The notes beneath the pieces are model-generated. The model did not search any database, was not told the DNA's origin, and saw nothing but the letters and a program-made list of their open reading frames with translations. A program made the position numbers and the translations under genes. Of a stretch of 13,106 nt of DNA, positions 5,919 through 12,225 are shown one piece after another. Origin of the DNA: DASZYF01 sp035545535 (GTDB lineage Bacteria; Actinomycetota; Actinomycetes; Mycobacteriales; CAJCIY01); the NCBI GenBank assembly GCA_035545535.1, contig DASZYF010000231.1, positions 1 to 13,106 on the forward strand. Direction: 5' to 3'. Position 1 is the first letter of the stretch, and the number at the start of each line of letters is the position of its first letter.

Positions 5919-5930
5919 GGAGGTGGCAGC
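5919..5930 (+). promoter_or_regulatory. Shine-Dalgarno sequence that fixes the TTG start of glnA
   Basis: GGAGGT (5919-5924) followed by a 6-base spacer places translation start at the TTG at 5931. The alternative GTG at 5913 would put this site inside the coding sequence and add six residues not normal for the family. Confidence 0.75.
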
Positions 5931-7355
5931 TTGTTCAGCTCGGCCGACGAGGTCCTCAAGGGCATCAAGGACAACGACATCGAGTTCGTCGACGTCCGCT
6001 TCGTTGACCTCCCGGGAGTCATGCAGCACTTCACGGTGCCGATCAGCTCCTTCGACGACGCGGTCTTCACCGACGGCCTCGCGTTCGACGGCTCGTCGAT
6101 CCGTGGCTTCCAGCAGATCCACGAGTCGGACATGCTGCTGCTGCCCGACCCGACCACCGCGATCATCGACCCCTTCCGCACCCGCAAGACGCTCGCGCTG
6201 AACTTCTTCATCCACGACCCGATCACCAAGGAGGCCTACAGCCGCGACCCGCGCAACGTCGCGGCCAAGGCCGAGGCCTACCTCAAGGGCTCGGGCATCG
6301 CCGACACCGCGTACTTCGGCGCCGAGGCGGAGTTCTACATCTTCGACTCGATCCGCTACGACACGAACCAGCACTCGAGCTACCACTACATCGACTCGGT
6401 CGCCGGCGCGTGGAACAGCGGCCGCGACGAGCAGGGCGGCAACCTCGGCTACAAGCCGCGCTACAAGGGCGGCTACTTCCCGGTCCCGCCGACCGACCAC
6501 TTCGCGGACCTGCGCGACGCGATGACGATCAACCTCGAGAACGCCGGCCTCAAGGTCGAGCGCGCGCACCACGAGGTCGGCACCGCCGGTCAGGCCGAGA
6601 TCAACTACCAGTTCTCGACGCTGCTGCACTCGGCCGACAACCTGATGCTGTTCAAGTACCTCATCAAGAACACGGCCCACCAGCACGGCAAGACCGTCAC
6701 GTTCATGCCGAAGCCGCTGTTCGGTGACAACGGCTCGGGCATGCACACGCACCAGTCGCTGTTCAAGGACGGCGCCCCGCTCTTCTACGACGAGGTCGGC
6801 TACGCGGGTCTGTCCGACACCGCGCGCCACTACATCGGCGGCATCCTGCACCACGCGCCGTCGCTGCTCGCGTTCACCAACCCGACCGTGAACAGCTACC
6901 ACCGCCTGGTGCCGGGCTTCGAGGCGCCGGTCAACCTCGTCTTCTCGCAGCGCAACCGCTCCGCGTGCATCCGCATCCCGATCACGGGCACGAACGCCAA
7001 GGCGAAGCGCATCGAGTTCCGCTGCCCCGACCCCTCGAGCAACCCCTACCTCGCGTTTGCGGCGATGCTCATGGCCGGTCTCGACGGCGTGAAGAACAAG
7101 ATCGAGCCGCCGGCTCCGGTCGACAAGGACCTCTACGAGCTGCCGCCGGACGAGCTCGCGTCGGTGCCGCAGGTGCCGGGCTCGCTCGACAAGGTGCTCG
7201 ACGCGCTCGAGGCCGACCACGACTTCCTCTCCGAGGGTGGCGTCTTCACGCCGGACCTCATCGAGACGTGGATCGCCTACAAGCGCGAGCAGGAGATCGA
7301 CCAGTTCCGCCTGCGCCCGCACCCCTACGAGTTCGCGCTCTACTACGACATCTAA
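5931..7355 (+). CDS. glnA: Type I glutamine synthetase GlnA
   Basis: A 474-residue dodecameric cytosolic enzyme that makes glutamine from glutamate, ammonia and ATP. From the TTG start the protein begins MFSSADEVLKGIKDNDIEFV, in line with actinobacterial GlnA1. Signature regions are all present: VDLPGVMQHF (25-34), the D54 loop FDGSSIRGF (52-60), metal/glutamate-site AEAEFYIFD (131-139), HHEVG and QAEINYQF (213-228), the ATP-site KPLFGDNGSGMHTHQS (261-276), NRSACIRIP (342-350) and EFRCPDPSSNPYLA (362-375). Y402 in KDLYELPP is the tyrosine adenylylated by GlnE in type I-beta enzymes, so post-translational control is expected. The protein ends ALYYDI, typical of the family. Length is normal. 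Two hairpins follow the stop, and candidate GlnR sites precede the gene. Confidence 0.98.
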   Translation: MFSSADEVLKGIKDNDIEFVDVRFVDLPGVMQHFTVPISSFDDAVFTDGLAFDGSSIRGFQQIHESDMLLLPDPTTAIIDPFRTRKTLALNFFIHDPITKEAYSRDPRNVAAKAEAYLKGSGIADTAYFGAEAEFYIFDSIRYDTNQHSSYHYIDSVAGAWNSGRDEQGGNLGYKPRYKGGYFPVPPTDHFADLRDAMTINLENAGLKVERAHHEVGTAGQAEINYQFSTLLHSADNLMLFKYLIKNTAHQHGKTVTFMPKPLFGDNGSGMHTHQSLFKDGAPLFYDEVGYAGLSDTARHYIGGILHHAPSLLAFTNPTVNSYHRLVPGFEAPVNLVFSQRNRSACIRIPITGTNAKAKRIEFRCPDPSSNPYLAFAAMLMAGLDGVKNKIEPPAPVDKDLYELPPDELASVPQVPGSLDKVLDALEADHDFLSEGGVFTPDLIETWIAYKREQEIDQFRLRPHPYEFALYYDI

Positions 7356-7356
7356 T

Positions 7357-7403
7357 GAGCGTGGCCTGACGGCCGCTCGTCGGAGGCCCGAAAAGGGCCT
7401 CTG
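7357..7403 (+). terminator. Tandem terminator hairpins after glnA
   Basis: The first hairpin pairs GAGC-GGCC with GGCC-GCTC (7357-7378, TGAC loop, 2-nt bulge). The second has a nearly perfect 9-bp stem 7381-7389/7395-7403 with core GAGGCCC/GGGCCTC and loop GAAAA. No T-tract follows. They begin two bases after the glnA stop and separate it from the integrase. Confidence 0.7.
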
Positions 7404-7458
7404 ACCTGCGGAAACAGGGTTCTCAGAACTGCTCATCAGTTGCCATCGTTTCTTGATC

Positions 7459-7492
7459 GTTTGCTCTCTCTGAGCAAACGGAGAGCAAACGG
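7459..7492 (+). repeat. Competing inverted repeats and direct repeats upstream of the integrase
   Basis: GTTTGCTC (7459-7466) pairs with GAGCAAAC (7472-7479), and the longer GTTTGCTCTC (7459-7468) pairs with GAGAGCAAAC (7481-7490), so two hairpins exclude each other. GAGCAAACGG is also a direct repeat at 7472-7481 and 7483-7492, 11 bp apart (about one helical turn). It ends six bases before the integrase -10 box. It could be an operator, an arm-type integrase/excisionase site, or part of an attachment site. Confidence 0.55.
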
Positions 7493-7497
7493 CGACG

Positions 7498-7503
7498 TAG
7501 GCT
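7498..7503 (+). promoter_or_regulatory. -10 box (TAGGCT) for leaderless integrase gene
   Basis: TAGGCT fits TANNNT and ends five bases before the ATG at 7509. The intervening GAGGT touches the start codon, too near for ribosome binding. The repeats at 7459-7492 lie just upstream, where -35 recognition would occur. Confidence 0.4.
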
Positions 7504-7508
7504 GAGGT

Positions 7509-8711
7509 ATGGCGCACGTGCGCGACCAGTGGTTCCGGTCGACGCCGTCCGGGCGGGAACGCACCGCTCGCCACGGCGTCGGCCGGCGCTGGCTCGCGTC
7601 CTACCAGGACGTGAACGGGCGCCGGCACGCCCGGTCCTTCGACAAGAAGGTCGACGCCGAGCGCTACATCGCCCAGATGGCCAGCGACGTGGCCCGCGGC
7701 GCCTATGTCGATCCGGCACTGGGCAAGACCACGCTCGGCGACTACGCCCGGGAATGGCTGGCCGCGCAGACCTTTGACATCTCCAGCCGGGAGCAGGTCG
7801 AGCACCGGCTGCGGTCCTACGTCTATCCGACGTGGGAGGACGTGCCGCTCGGCCGGATCCGCGCCTCCGCAGTGCAGAAGTGGCTGGCCGAGCTGACCCA
7901 CCGGCTCGCGCCGAGCACGGTCCGGCAGACGTTCATCCACTTCTCCGCGATCCTGTCCGCCGCGGTGGACGACGAGCTGATCGCGAAGAACCCGTGCAAG
8001 GTCCGATCGGTGACGCCACCGCTTGTGCCTCGCCAGCGGGTGGTCCCGTGGCCCCGGGAGCAGGTCCGTGCGGTCATGGACGCCCTGCCGGACCGCTACC
8101 GCACGCTGGTCGCGGTGGGCGCGGCCGCTGGCTTGCGGCAGGGCGAGATCTTCGGCTTGTCCGTAGACGACGTCGACTTCCTGCGCCGCACGATTCATGT
8201 TGTCCGGCAGGTGAAGTACGTGCGCAACCAGCTCGTCTTCGACGCACCGAAGTACGGCTCGGGTCGTGACGTCCCGTTGCCGGACTCGCTCGGCGTGCTG
8301 CTCTCGGAGCACCTGCGTGCATTCCCCCCAGTCACGGTCGAGCTGCCGTGGGGCGACCCTCAGGCCCCGAAGGCCAAGCGGGTTGCGGTTCCGCTGCTGT
8401 TCACCAGCCGTGAGCGCAAGGCGCTGAACCGCAACTACATCAACGCCTTCGTGTGGCGGCCGGCGCTGAAAGAGGCCGGTGCCCCAACGGCGCGAGGCAA
8501 CGGCATGCATGCGCTGCGGCACTTCTGCGCGTCGAACTGGCTCGAGCAGGGCGTGTCGATCCGGGCGGTGGCGGAGTACTTGGGCCACCGCGACGAGGGG
8601 TTCACTCTGCGCACGTACACGCATCTGATGCCGACGGCTGAGGACAAGACGCGGCTGGCCTCGGATGCGTTGTTCGCCGATGCGCCTACGGCCGCAGCAT
8701 CGGACGGGTAG
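7509..8711 (+). CDS. Tyrosine site-specific integrase
   Basis: A 400-residue tyrosine recombinase that would integrate and excise the surrounding element. The N-terminal ~70 residues form an arm-type DNA-binding domain (RRWLASYQDVNGRRHARSF). A SAM-like core-binding domain spans about 74-165 (TLGDYAREWLAAQ onward). The catalytic domain spans about 180-380. Catalytic residues are all visible: R210 (AAGLRQGEI), K248 (APKYGSGRDVPL), H334 and R337 (HALRHF), H360 (YLGHRDEG) and the nucleophile Y370 (LRTYTHLMP). Length is typical for actinomycete element integrases. The ATG at 7509 is supported by the TAGGCT box. The gene is convergent with the Xis-like gene, an arrangement less usual than a co-directional int-xis pair. 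It appears intact and active. Confidence 0.95.
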   Translation: MAHVRDQWFRSTPSGRERTARHGVGRRWLASYQDVNGRRHARSFDKKVDAERYIAQMASDVARGAYVDPALGKTTLGDYAREWLAAQTFDISSREQVEHRLRSYVYPTWEDVPLGRIRASAVQKWLAELTHRLAPSTVRQTFIHFSAILSAAVDDELIAKNPCKVRSVTPPLVPRQRVVPWPREQVRAVMDALPDRYRTLVAVGAAAGLRQGEIFGLSVDDVDFLRRTIHVVRQVKYVRNQLVFDAPKYGSGRDVPLPDSLGVLLSEHLRAFPPVTVELPWGDPQAPKAKRVAVPLLFTSRERKALNRNYINAFVWRPALKEAGAPTARGNGMHALRHFCASNWLEQGVSIRAVAEYLGHRDEGFTLRTYTHLMPTAEDKTRLASDALFADAPTAAASDG

Positions 8712-8713
8712 TC

Positions 8714-8753
8714 CCGCTCGGTCGCCGAGGCGGTGCCGATCGGACAGGTCGGC
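8714..8753. terminator. Hairpins between convergent integrase and Xis-like genes
   Basis: CCG-CTCGG pairs with CCGAG-(G)-CGG around a TCG loop (8714-8733), starting three bases after the integrase stop. GCCGA/TCGGC (8735-8739, 8749-8753) forms a second weaker stem. They probably end transcription from either side. Confidence 0.45.
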
Positions 8754-8763
8754 GATGTGGGTG

Positions 8764-9036
8764 TCAGCCTGCGTCGGAGGCCCGGCTGGCGAGCCAGGCC
8801 GCGACATCCGCGGGGTCGTAGCGGCGGTAGCGGCCGACCTTGAAGGAGCGGGGGCCGGTGCCCTTGTAGTTGAGCTGGTGGAGCGTGGCGGGTGGCAGCC
8901 GCAGGTAGGCGGCCGTCTCTTCGTGCGTCCACAGGGCGGCCGGTGCCAGGGGAACCGTGTGTTCCGATCCGCGCCGCACGGGTTGCCCGGCGGGGAGTCG
9001 CACGACGGTCCGGCGATGCACGTCGGCCGTGGTCAT
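8764..9036 (-). CDS. Excisionase-like helix-turn-helix protein
   Basis: A 90-residue protein with a MerR/excisionase-type winged helix: ALWTHEETAAYLRLPPATLH (34-53) as the helix-turn-helix, then NYKGTGPRSFKVGRYRRY (56-73) as the wing, closing with DPADVAAWLASR (74-85). This is the standard layout of small excisionase/DNA-binding proteins next to tyrosine integrases in actinomycete elements. The likely role is to bend DNA at the att site for excision, or to regulate the element. The ATG at 9036 overlaps the relaxase stop (ATGA), so it is translationally coupled to the relaxase rather than to the integrase. An AGGGG stretch upstream, inside the relaxase end, could serve as a ribosome site. The first ~30 residues have no assigned role. 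Confidence 0.85.
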   Translation of the reverse strand: MTTADVHRRTVVRLPAGQPVRRGSEHTVPLAPAALWTHEETAAYLRLPPATLHQLNYKGTGPRSFKVGRYRRYDPADVAAWLASRASDAG

Positions 9037-12000
9037 CGGGCCAGCCCCTGCGGGCGCGGAGCAGCCGGCGCGGCGCCGAGCGTGCAGTCACGGGAGAGAC
9101 CCCCGCTGTGGAGCGGCGCAGGGGAGGGTGCGGCCAGGTGGTCACTGGCGAGCTGTTGGGTCGTGCGGTCATGCAAGCGTTCGCGCAGATCGTCGAGCAG
9201 AGTCCGCACGCCAACGGGGTCCGCGCGGTCAGGCGGTGCACAGTCGGGTCGCTCGAGGTCGGCCGGAGCGAGGTAGAGGTGGTTGGCGGTCCGGCCGCGC
9301 GAGAGGGCGACGTAGGCGTGCTCGCGGGTCAAGCCGCGACCGGCGTAGACGAGCGTGGCGTCAACGGTCAGGCCTTGGGCCTTGTGCACGGTGAGTGCGT
9401 AGCCGTGCACGAGATGCCCGCTCGCCAGCCACTCAGCGCCAACGCTCACTGGGCGTCCGGCGATGAGCATGGTGAGCGCCTGGCGGCCGGCGTCGACGCT
9501 CGTGACGGTGCCGCGGCTGCCGTTGACCACGCCGAGCGTCGTGTCGTTGGCGGTGACCATGACCTGGTCACCGACGCGGAGGCGGAGGTCGCCGCTCGTG
9601 CTGTTGTCCCCGCGGGCGTCACGGGTCGCGATCACGAGCTCGTCACGGCCGAGCCGGCCCTCGGCGATGAGCCCAGTGCGGATTGACTCGTTGAGCGCGG
9701 CGACATCGCGGCGCAGCGGCGCGAGCACGAGCACGTCCCGTCCGTGCTCGGTCGCAGTGAGGTAGTCGCGTGCGATGGTCTTGGTGAGCTCGTCGGCACT
9801 GTTCGCGGTGTGCACGCGCTCGTGCTCGAGGTAGGCGTCGAGGGCTCCCCCGACGTCGCCGGTGCGGTAGCTGGAAAGGGCCTGGCGTTCCCATGCTTGG
9901 GTCTGGCGCTGGTTGCCGGTCAGCCGAATGGTGTCCGCCTCGGCGACGAGGTGGGTGTAGAGACCGCCGGCGCCGATCTCGGGGAGCTGATCGGGGTCGC
10001 CGACGAGCACGAGCTTGCCGTCGACCGCGTGCACCGCATCGAGCAGGCGGGCGAGCGTGCGGGTGTTGACCAGACTCGCTTCGTCGATGACGAGCACGAC
10101 CCCATGCGGCACCACACCCCGCTCGGCATGACCGAGCATCGCGGCGACACTGGTCGTGGGGATGCCACTCGAGTGGTGCAGGTTGGTCGCCGCGAGCCGG
10201 CTCACGCTCGCACCCCACACAGCGATGCCGGCCCGCTGCCACTGCTCGAACGCGCACGCGAGCGCGGCGCTCTTGCCGGAACCGGGCGGACCGGCAACCA
10301 CGTCGACCCGGCTGCCGCTCGTGAGCATTCTGCCGACCATCTGCTGCTGCTCGTCCGACAGAGCCGCCCACCGGGCGCCTGCGTGGAGGTGTGCGACCGC
10401 GACTGGCCGTGCGGGCTTGGCCGTGGCGAGTGCGAGTGCGTGCCGTTCGACGGTGAGGAGCTCGGCCGTGGTGTAGCGCCGCTCCCCCGCGCCGCCCGTT
10501 GCGTCGACGTGCTCCCCGCGGGTCGGCAGGACAGGGACGACGGCGGGATCGGTTATGAGGTGCGTGACGAGCTGATCGAGCCCGGCCAAGCTCAGCGGCA
10601 TGCCGACCGGCAGCCGATCGCACAGCGCGCGGGCGAGGTCCTGGCGGGTGAAGGTCGTCTGGTCCGCGGTGACTCCGTTCGCGCCGAGCAGCTCGCGCGC
10701 GAGGCTGACGACGTCGATCGGCCCGGATGCCGTGCGACGATCGCCGCAGTGCCGCACGAGCGCGGCGATGTGCTCGGGGCCGAACCCGGCCGCCCGAGCT
10801 TCGACCTCCCACCGGGCTCGCGCCGCACCGGGAGCCTCCGCCCGTTTCGTGTCGCGGGTGGCGAGGGTGGCAGCCTGCGCTGCCTTCGGTCCGCTAGTGC
10901 CTTGTTGGTGGAGCGCGCGCTCGATCTGCGCGCGGCGCTTGGAGAAGGTCGCGCGCACCTTGGCCGGGATGCCATCGATCTCGGCGATCCCGCGACGGAC
11001 CGGTCCCCATCCGACTCCGAGCGTGCGCGTGAGCTCGCCGCGCAGGACCGCCTGGTAGAGCGAGCTCGCCGTGCGGGCGTGCCGGAACAGCGCCCGGCTG
11101 TCCAGCGCGGACCAGCGACCGTCCGCGGCGTGGATGAGGTTGGGGATGACGAGGTGGGTGTGCAGCTGGGGATCGCCGGCGCGGCTGCTGGCATGGTCGA
11201 ACGCCGCCACGATCAGTCCGTCCGAGCCGATCCTGTTCGCGCGTTGCCCGTCACCGTGGTGGCCGCGCGCGGCCCGGGCCGCGTGCCGCTGCAGGTAGGC
11301 GATGACTTCGCCGACGGCGGTGGCATGCGCGGTGTGGACTGCCGCCTCGACCTCGGGTGAGCCCAGCGCCATCAGGACGCTGACGCTCTTGGGCGCCGAC
11401 ACCGTGACATCCAGGCCGGCGCGTCGCACGTCGCGGCGCTTGTCCGCATGACGCAGCGCACCCGTGTAGCGGTCGGTGCCGTCACCATCGCGGTACAGCG
11501 CGACCGGGTCCAGCCCGGTCCGCGCGGCGATCCGCGCAACCACCTCGACCGCGACGGTCGCGGGGCGGCCCGCGTCGGTGCGGGTGGCAAGCGCGAGCAG
11601 CGCCCGGCTCTGCCGTGCGTCGCCCAGGTCGGACCAGGCCTCGCGGGGCAGCAGTCGCTCGAGCGTTCTGACGAACGGTTCCGCGGGCAGACGGCCGCGC
11701 GGATCGGCGCGCAGCACGGGCGCGACCAGCCGATGCCCGACCGGGCCGCGTCCGGCGAGCAGGCCGCGCAGCACCTCACCGCCGGTCGCGTCAATCGCAC
11801 CGGTCAGTCCGAGCGCACCGGCTCCCCCGCCCAGCCAGCGGCCGGCGGCACCGGTGTTGCCCGCACTCGACGTCTCTGGGCCGTCATCCGGTGCGCTTTG
11901 CCCGGCCGCCTCACCGGTGTAGTAGTCGACGGTGGCCCCGGAAGCGGGTTCGATCCCGTGCCCACGCTCACCGTCGCGAGCACCGTCCCGGTCGTGCTCG

Positions 12001-12092
12001 TGGTCGCGCGCGTGCTCGTGGTCGCAGTCAGCACCGCGATCGAGGTAGTAGGCCGCGGCGTCACCGGCGCCGACCAGCCCGATCGAGATCAC
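9033..12092 (-). CDS. MobF-family relaxase with RecD-like helicase (TrwC/TraI-type)
   Basis: A 1019-residue conjugative relaxase that would nick at an origin of transfer, stay covalently attached to the 5' end and unwind the strand. The N-terminal TrwC relaxase domain has two Tyr pairs (YY 15-16 and 57-58) and GRWLGGGAGALGLTGAID (84-101). The metal-binding HUH signature is FDHASSRAGDPQLHTH (298-313; H300, H311, H313). The helicase part has Walker A GPPGSGKS (601-608), Walker B VLVIDEAS (666-673), GDPDQLPEIG (698-707), GNQRQ (726-730), HGYALTVHKAQG (896-907) and YVALSRG (927-933). Length resembles TrwC. Start is GTG at 12092, because the family begins (M)xSIGxVGAG; a longer reading to 12203 is atypical. 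An 18-bp DNA duplication encodes a His/Asp-rich insertion at about 22-46. Its stop overlaps the Xis-like start. Confidence 0.94.
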   Translation of the reverse strand: MISIGLVGAGDAAAYYLDRGADCDHEHARDHEHDRDGARDGERGHGIEPASGATVDYYTGEAAGQSAPDDGPETSSAGNTGAAGRWLGGGAGALGLTGAIDATGGEVLRGLLAGRGPVGHRLVAPVLRADPRGRLPAEPFVRTLERLLPREAWSDLGDARQSRALLALATRTDAGRPATVAVEVVARIAARTGLDPVALYRDGDGTDRYTGALRHADKRRDVRRAGLDVTVSAPKSVSVLMALGSPEVEAAVHTAHATAVGEVIAYLQRHAARAARGHHGDGQRANRIGSDGLIVAAFDHASSRAGDPQLHTHLVIPNLIHAADGRWSALDSRALFRHARTASSLYQAVLRGELTRTLGVGWGPVRRGIAEIDGIPAKVRATFSKRRAQIERALHQQGTSGPKAAQAATLATRDTKRAEAPGAARARWEVEARAAGFGPEHIAALVRHCGDRRTASGPIDVVSLARELLGANGVTADQTTFTRQDLARALCDRLPVGMPLSLAGLDQLVTHLITDPAVVPVLPTRGEHVDATGGAGERRYTTAELLTVERHALALATAKPARPVAVAHLHAGARWAALSDEQQQMVGRMLTSGSRVDVVAGPPGSGKSAALACAFEQWQRAGIAVWGASVSRLAATNLHHSSGIPTTSVAAMLGHAERGVVPHGVVLVIDEASLVNTRTLARLLDAVHAVDGKLVLVGDPDQLPEIGAGGLYTHLVAEADTIRLTGNQRQTQAWERQALSSYRTGDVGGALDAYLEHERVHTANSADELTKTIARDYLTATEHGRDVLVLAPLRRDVAALNESIRTGLIAEGRLGRDELVIATRDARGDNSTSGDLRLRVGDQVMVTANDTTLGVVNGSRGTVTSVDAGRQALTMLIAGRPVSVGAEWLASGHLVHGYALTVHKAQGLTVDATLVYAGRGLTREHAYVALSRGRTANHLYLAPADLERPDCAPPDRADPVGVRTLLDDLRERLHDRTTQQLASDHLAAPSPAPLHSGGLSRDCTLGAAPAAPRPQGLAR
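11993..12025. repeat. 18-bp-period in-frame repeat inside the relaxase gene
   Basis: CGTGCTCGTGGTCGC occurs at 11993-12007 and 12011-12025, 18 bp apart. On the relaxase strand each copy encodes part of a DHEH-containing unit, so the repeat is in frame and adds six residues per unit. Confidence 0.8.
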
Positions 12093-12142
12093 CGCGCATC
12101 CCGGCGGGAGGAACGGCGTGGCACTGGCCGCCGAGGAGACAT
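12089..12142 (-). CDS. Possible 17-codon Arg-rich leader ORF overlapping the relaxase start
   Basis: Reading from ATG at 12142 on the minus strand gives MSPRRPVPRRSSRRDAR and a TGA at 12091-12089. That stop overlaps the relaxase GTG (12092-12090) in the tetramer GTGA, a layout typical of translational coupling. Seven of the 17 residues are Arg. A -10-like TAGTCC (complement of 12149-12154) ends six bases before the ATG, the same spacing as the leaderless promoters elsewhere in the window. The relaxase itself has only a weak GGGA before its GTG, so coupling would explain its initiation. The peptide could be a non-functional translated leader. Its short length makes chance occurrence possible. 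Confidence 0.35.
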   Translation of the reverse strand: MSPRRPVPRRSSRRDAR

Positions 12143-12225
12143 GGCTCAGGACTACGCAGCGATGACCCCACTTTCGTCCCCACCAACGACCCCCGCTTGT
12201 CACTGTGACGGGTTAACGTGGGCTG
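12093..12225. promoter_or_regulatory. Divergent promoter region; candidate operator and oriT
   Basis: This 133-bp spacer separates the relaxase from the divergent zinc/coiled-coil gene. It holds the palindrome GTCAC-T-GTGAC (12199-12209), the sequence GTTAAC (12212-12217), and a C-rich direct repeat CCCCAC (12166-12171 and 12178-12183, 12-bp period). TAACGT (12214-12219) is a -10 box ending six bases before the ATG at 12226. The palindrome sits just upstream of that box, a usual operator position. Origins of transfer commonly lie beside the relaxase gene, so this region is the best oriT candidate in the window; no known nic sequence was recognised. Confidence 0.45.

Noticed and set aside
5880..8807. 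Very long minus-strand reading frame (about 975 codons) opposite glnA and the integrase
   Set aside because: It runs antisense through two certain genes (complete GlnA and complete tyrosine integrase). Its protein is Arg/Val/Asp-rich with no domain signature, as expected for a high-GC shadow frame.
9744..11360. Long plus-strand frame (about 538 codons) opposite the relaxase
   Set aside because: The minus-strand relaxase is complete with HUH and helicase motifs, and the plus-strand translation shows no family features.
11940..11970. tRNA T-arm-like stretch GGGTTCGATCCCG followed by a CCCAC-like end
   Set aside because: With a standard 7-nt T-loop only two T-stem pairs form, no acceptor, D or anticodon arms can be found, and the bases lie inside the relaxase coding region.
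12093..12203. Longer relaxase N-terminus (start at 12203)
   Set aside because: The extra 37 residues do not resemble MobF N-termini, while the GTG at 12092 begins exactly at the family's usual start and overlaps a leader stop.
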